This document shows positions 63,746 through 64,000 of a DNA stretch of 64,000 bases, one piece after another (within the stretch, counting starts at the first letter, position 1; each line of letters opens with the position of its first letter). The translations under genes and the position numbers were made by a program. This DNA comes from Arenibacter antarcticus (GTDB lineage Bacteria; Bacteroidota; Bacteroidia; Flavobacteriales; Flavobacteriaceae): contig NZ_CP166679.1 of NCBI RefSeq assembly GCF_041320605.1, positions 1,240,001-1,304,000 of the forward strand. The letters are read 5' to 3'. Under the pieces are notes generated by a model. It did no database searches. It saw only the letters and a program-made list of their open reading frames with translations, and was not told the DNA's origin.

Positions 63746-64000
63746 ATGCAGAAAGATTACCAACAATTAATATCAAGTGTAAGAGGAAGAATTAACCCTG
63801 AAAATTTCGCATTAAAAAAAGCCTTTTCTGATGAATTATCAACGATTTCTTATAGCCAAGTTTTGATATATATTAGACTTGCAATGAAAGGTGTAGAACC
63901 AGAATATACTCAAAGAAGTAAAGATGCTGGAGAAAGAGTTAAAGAGCATTTAAGTAAAGAACTTGAGAACGTTACATTTAGATATCAAGGTTCTGTAATG
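63746..64000 (+). CDS. N-terminus of a probable cGAS/DncV-like nucleotidyltransferase (CD-NTase), cut by the window end
   Basis: 85 codons are visible from the ATG at 63746. They include FSDELSTISYSQVLIYIRLA, then MKGVEPEYTQRSKDAGERVK and, at the window edge, NVTFRYQGSVM. The last motif is the start of the nucleotidyltransferase GS loop, which in CD-NTases is followed by TxTxI and the SDIDLL metal motif; these would lie just outside. The long helical N-terminus fits CD-NTases of CBASS anti-phage systems, which make cyclic nucleotide signals for an effector. It is in an integrase-bearing element, a common setting for such defence genes. The call rests on recall of the family pattern, not on a search. 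Confidence 0.65.
   Translation, partial: MQKDYQQLISSVRGRINPENFALKKAFSDELSTISYSQVLIYIRLAMKGVEPEYTQRSKDAGERVKEHLSKELENVTFRYQGSVM

Overview
The window comes from an AT-rich chromosome of a marine Flavobacteriaceae-type Bacteroidota; I cannot name the genus. The evidence is three SusC-type TonB-dependent receptors (two followed by SusD lipoproteins), many Bacteroidota-style lipoproteins (lipobox Cys followed by Ser/Asp-rich residues), a LuxR-type regulator with a Y_Y_Y sensor, two sulfatases and a DUF3494 ice-binding protein. Most of it is carbohydrate-utilisation territory, with one mobile element beginning at the right end.

Layout. (1) 42-12283, minus strand: a probable catabolic operon of a sodium/solute symporter, two tiny membrane proteins, a cytoplasmic GH2 enzyme, a DegT-family aminotransferase, a secreted GDPD-type phosphodiesterase, a Gfo/Idh/MocA oxidoreductase and a HAD hydrolase, followed after 337 bp by a SusC receptor whose SusD would lie left of the window. 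A second Gfo/Idh/MocA gene is divergent (12551-13543). (2) 13750-33222, minus strand: a large polysaccharide utilisation locus (PUL). The order of transcription is regulator, SusC, SusD, LamG surface protein, two tandem GH144-type enzymes, alpha/beta-hydrolase, GH43, GH3, sulfatase and a decayed second GH43. The paired GH144 enzymes and GH3 point to a beta-1,2-glucan or a glycan containing it. (3) 33223-52675: mixed housekeeping and accessory genes. They include DAACS and AGCS transporters, an HdeD-like protein, a patatin/beta-barrel protein, several lipoproteins, an ice-binding protein, a two-component pair whose kinase carries seven 21-residue repeats, and a second GDPD. Several gene remnants lie between them. 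(4) 52949-61598: a sigma-regulated SusCD locus of sulfatase, SusD, SusC with an STN domain, and FecR anti-sigma factor, with a divergent ECF sigma factor. (5) 61678-64000: a tRNA-Asn 3' fragment with its terminator, three 11-bp direct repeats, a tyrosine integrase, a small HTH-like ORF and the start of a probable CD-NTase (CBASS-like) gene. I read this as the left end of an integrative element that carries a defence cargo beyond the window.

How they work together. In region 2, polymer would be bound and cut outside the cell, imported by SusCD and finished by exo-enzymes, with induction through the Y_Y_Y/LuxR regulator. In region 1 a glycoside would enter by the symporter and be cut in the cytoplasm, and its sugar or aminocyclitol would be processed by redox and transamination steps. 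Region 4 would sense its ligand through the STN domain, FecR and the sigma factor. Substrate assignments are inference from family membership; nothing was searched or computed.
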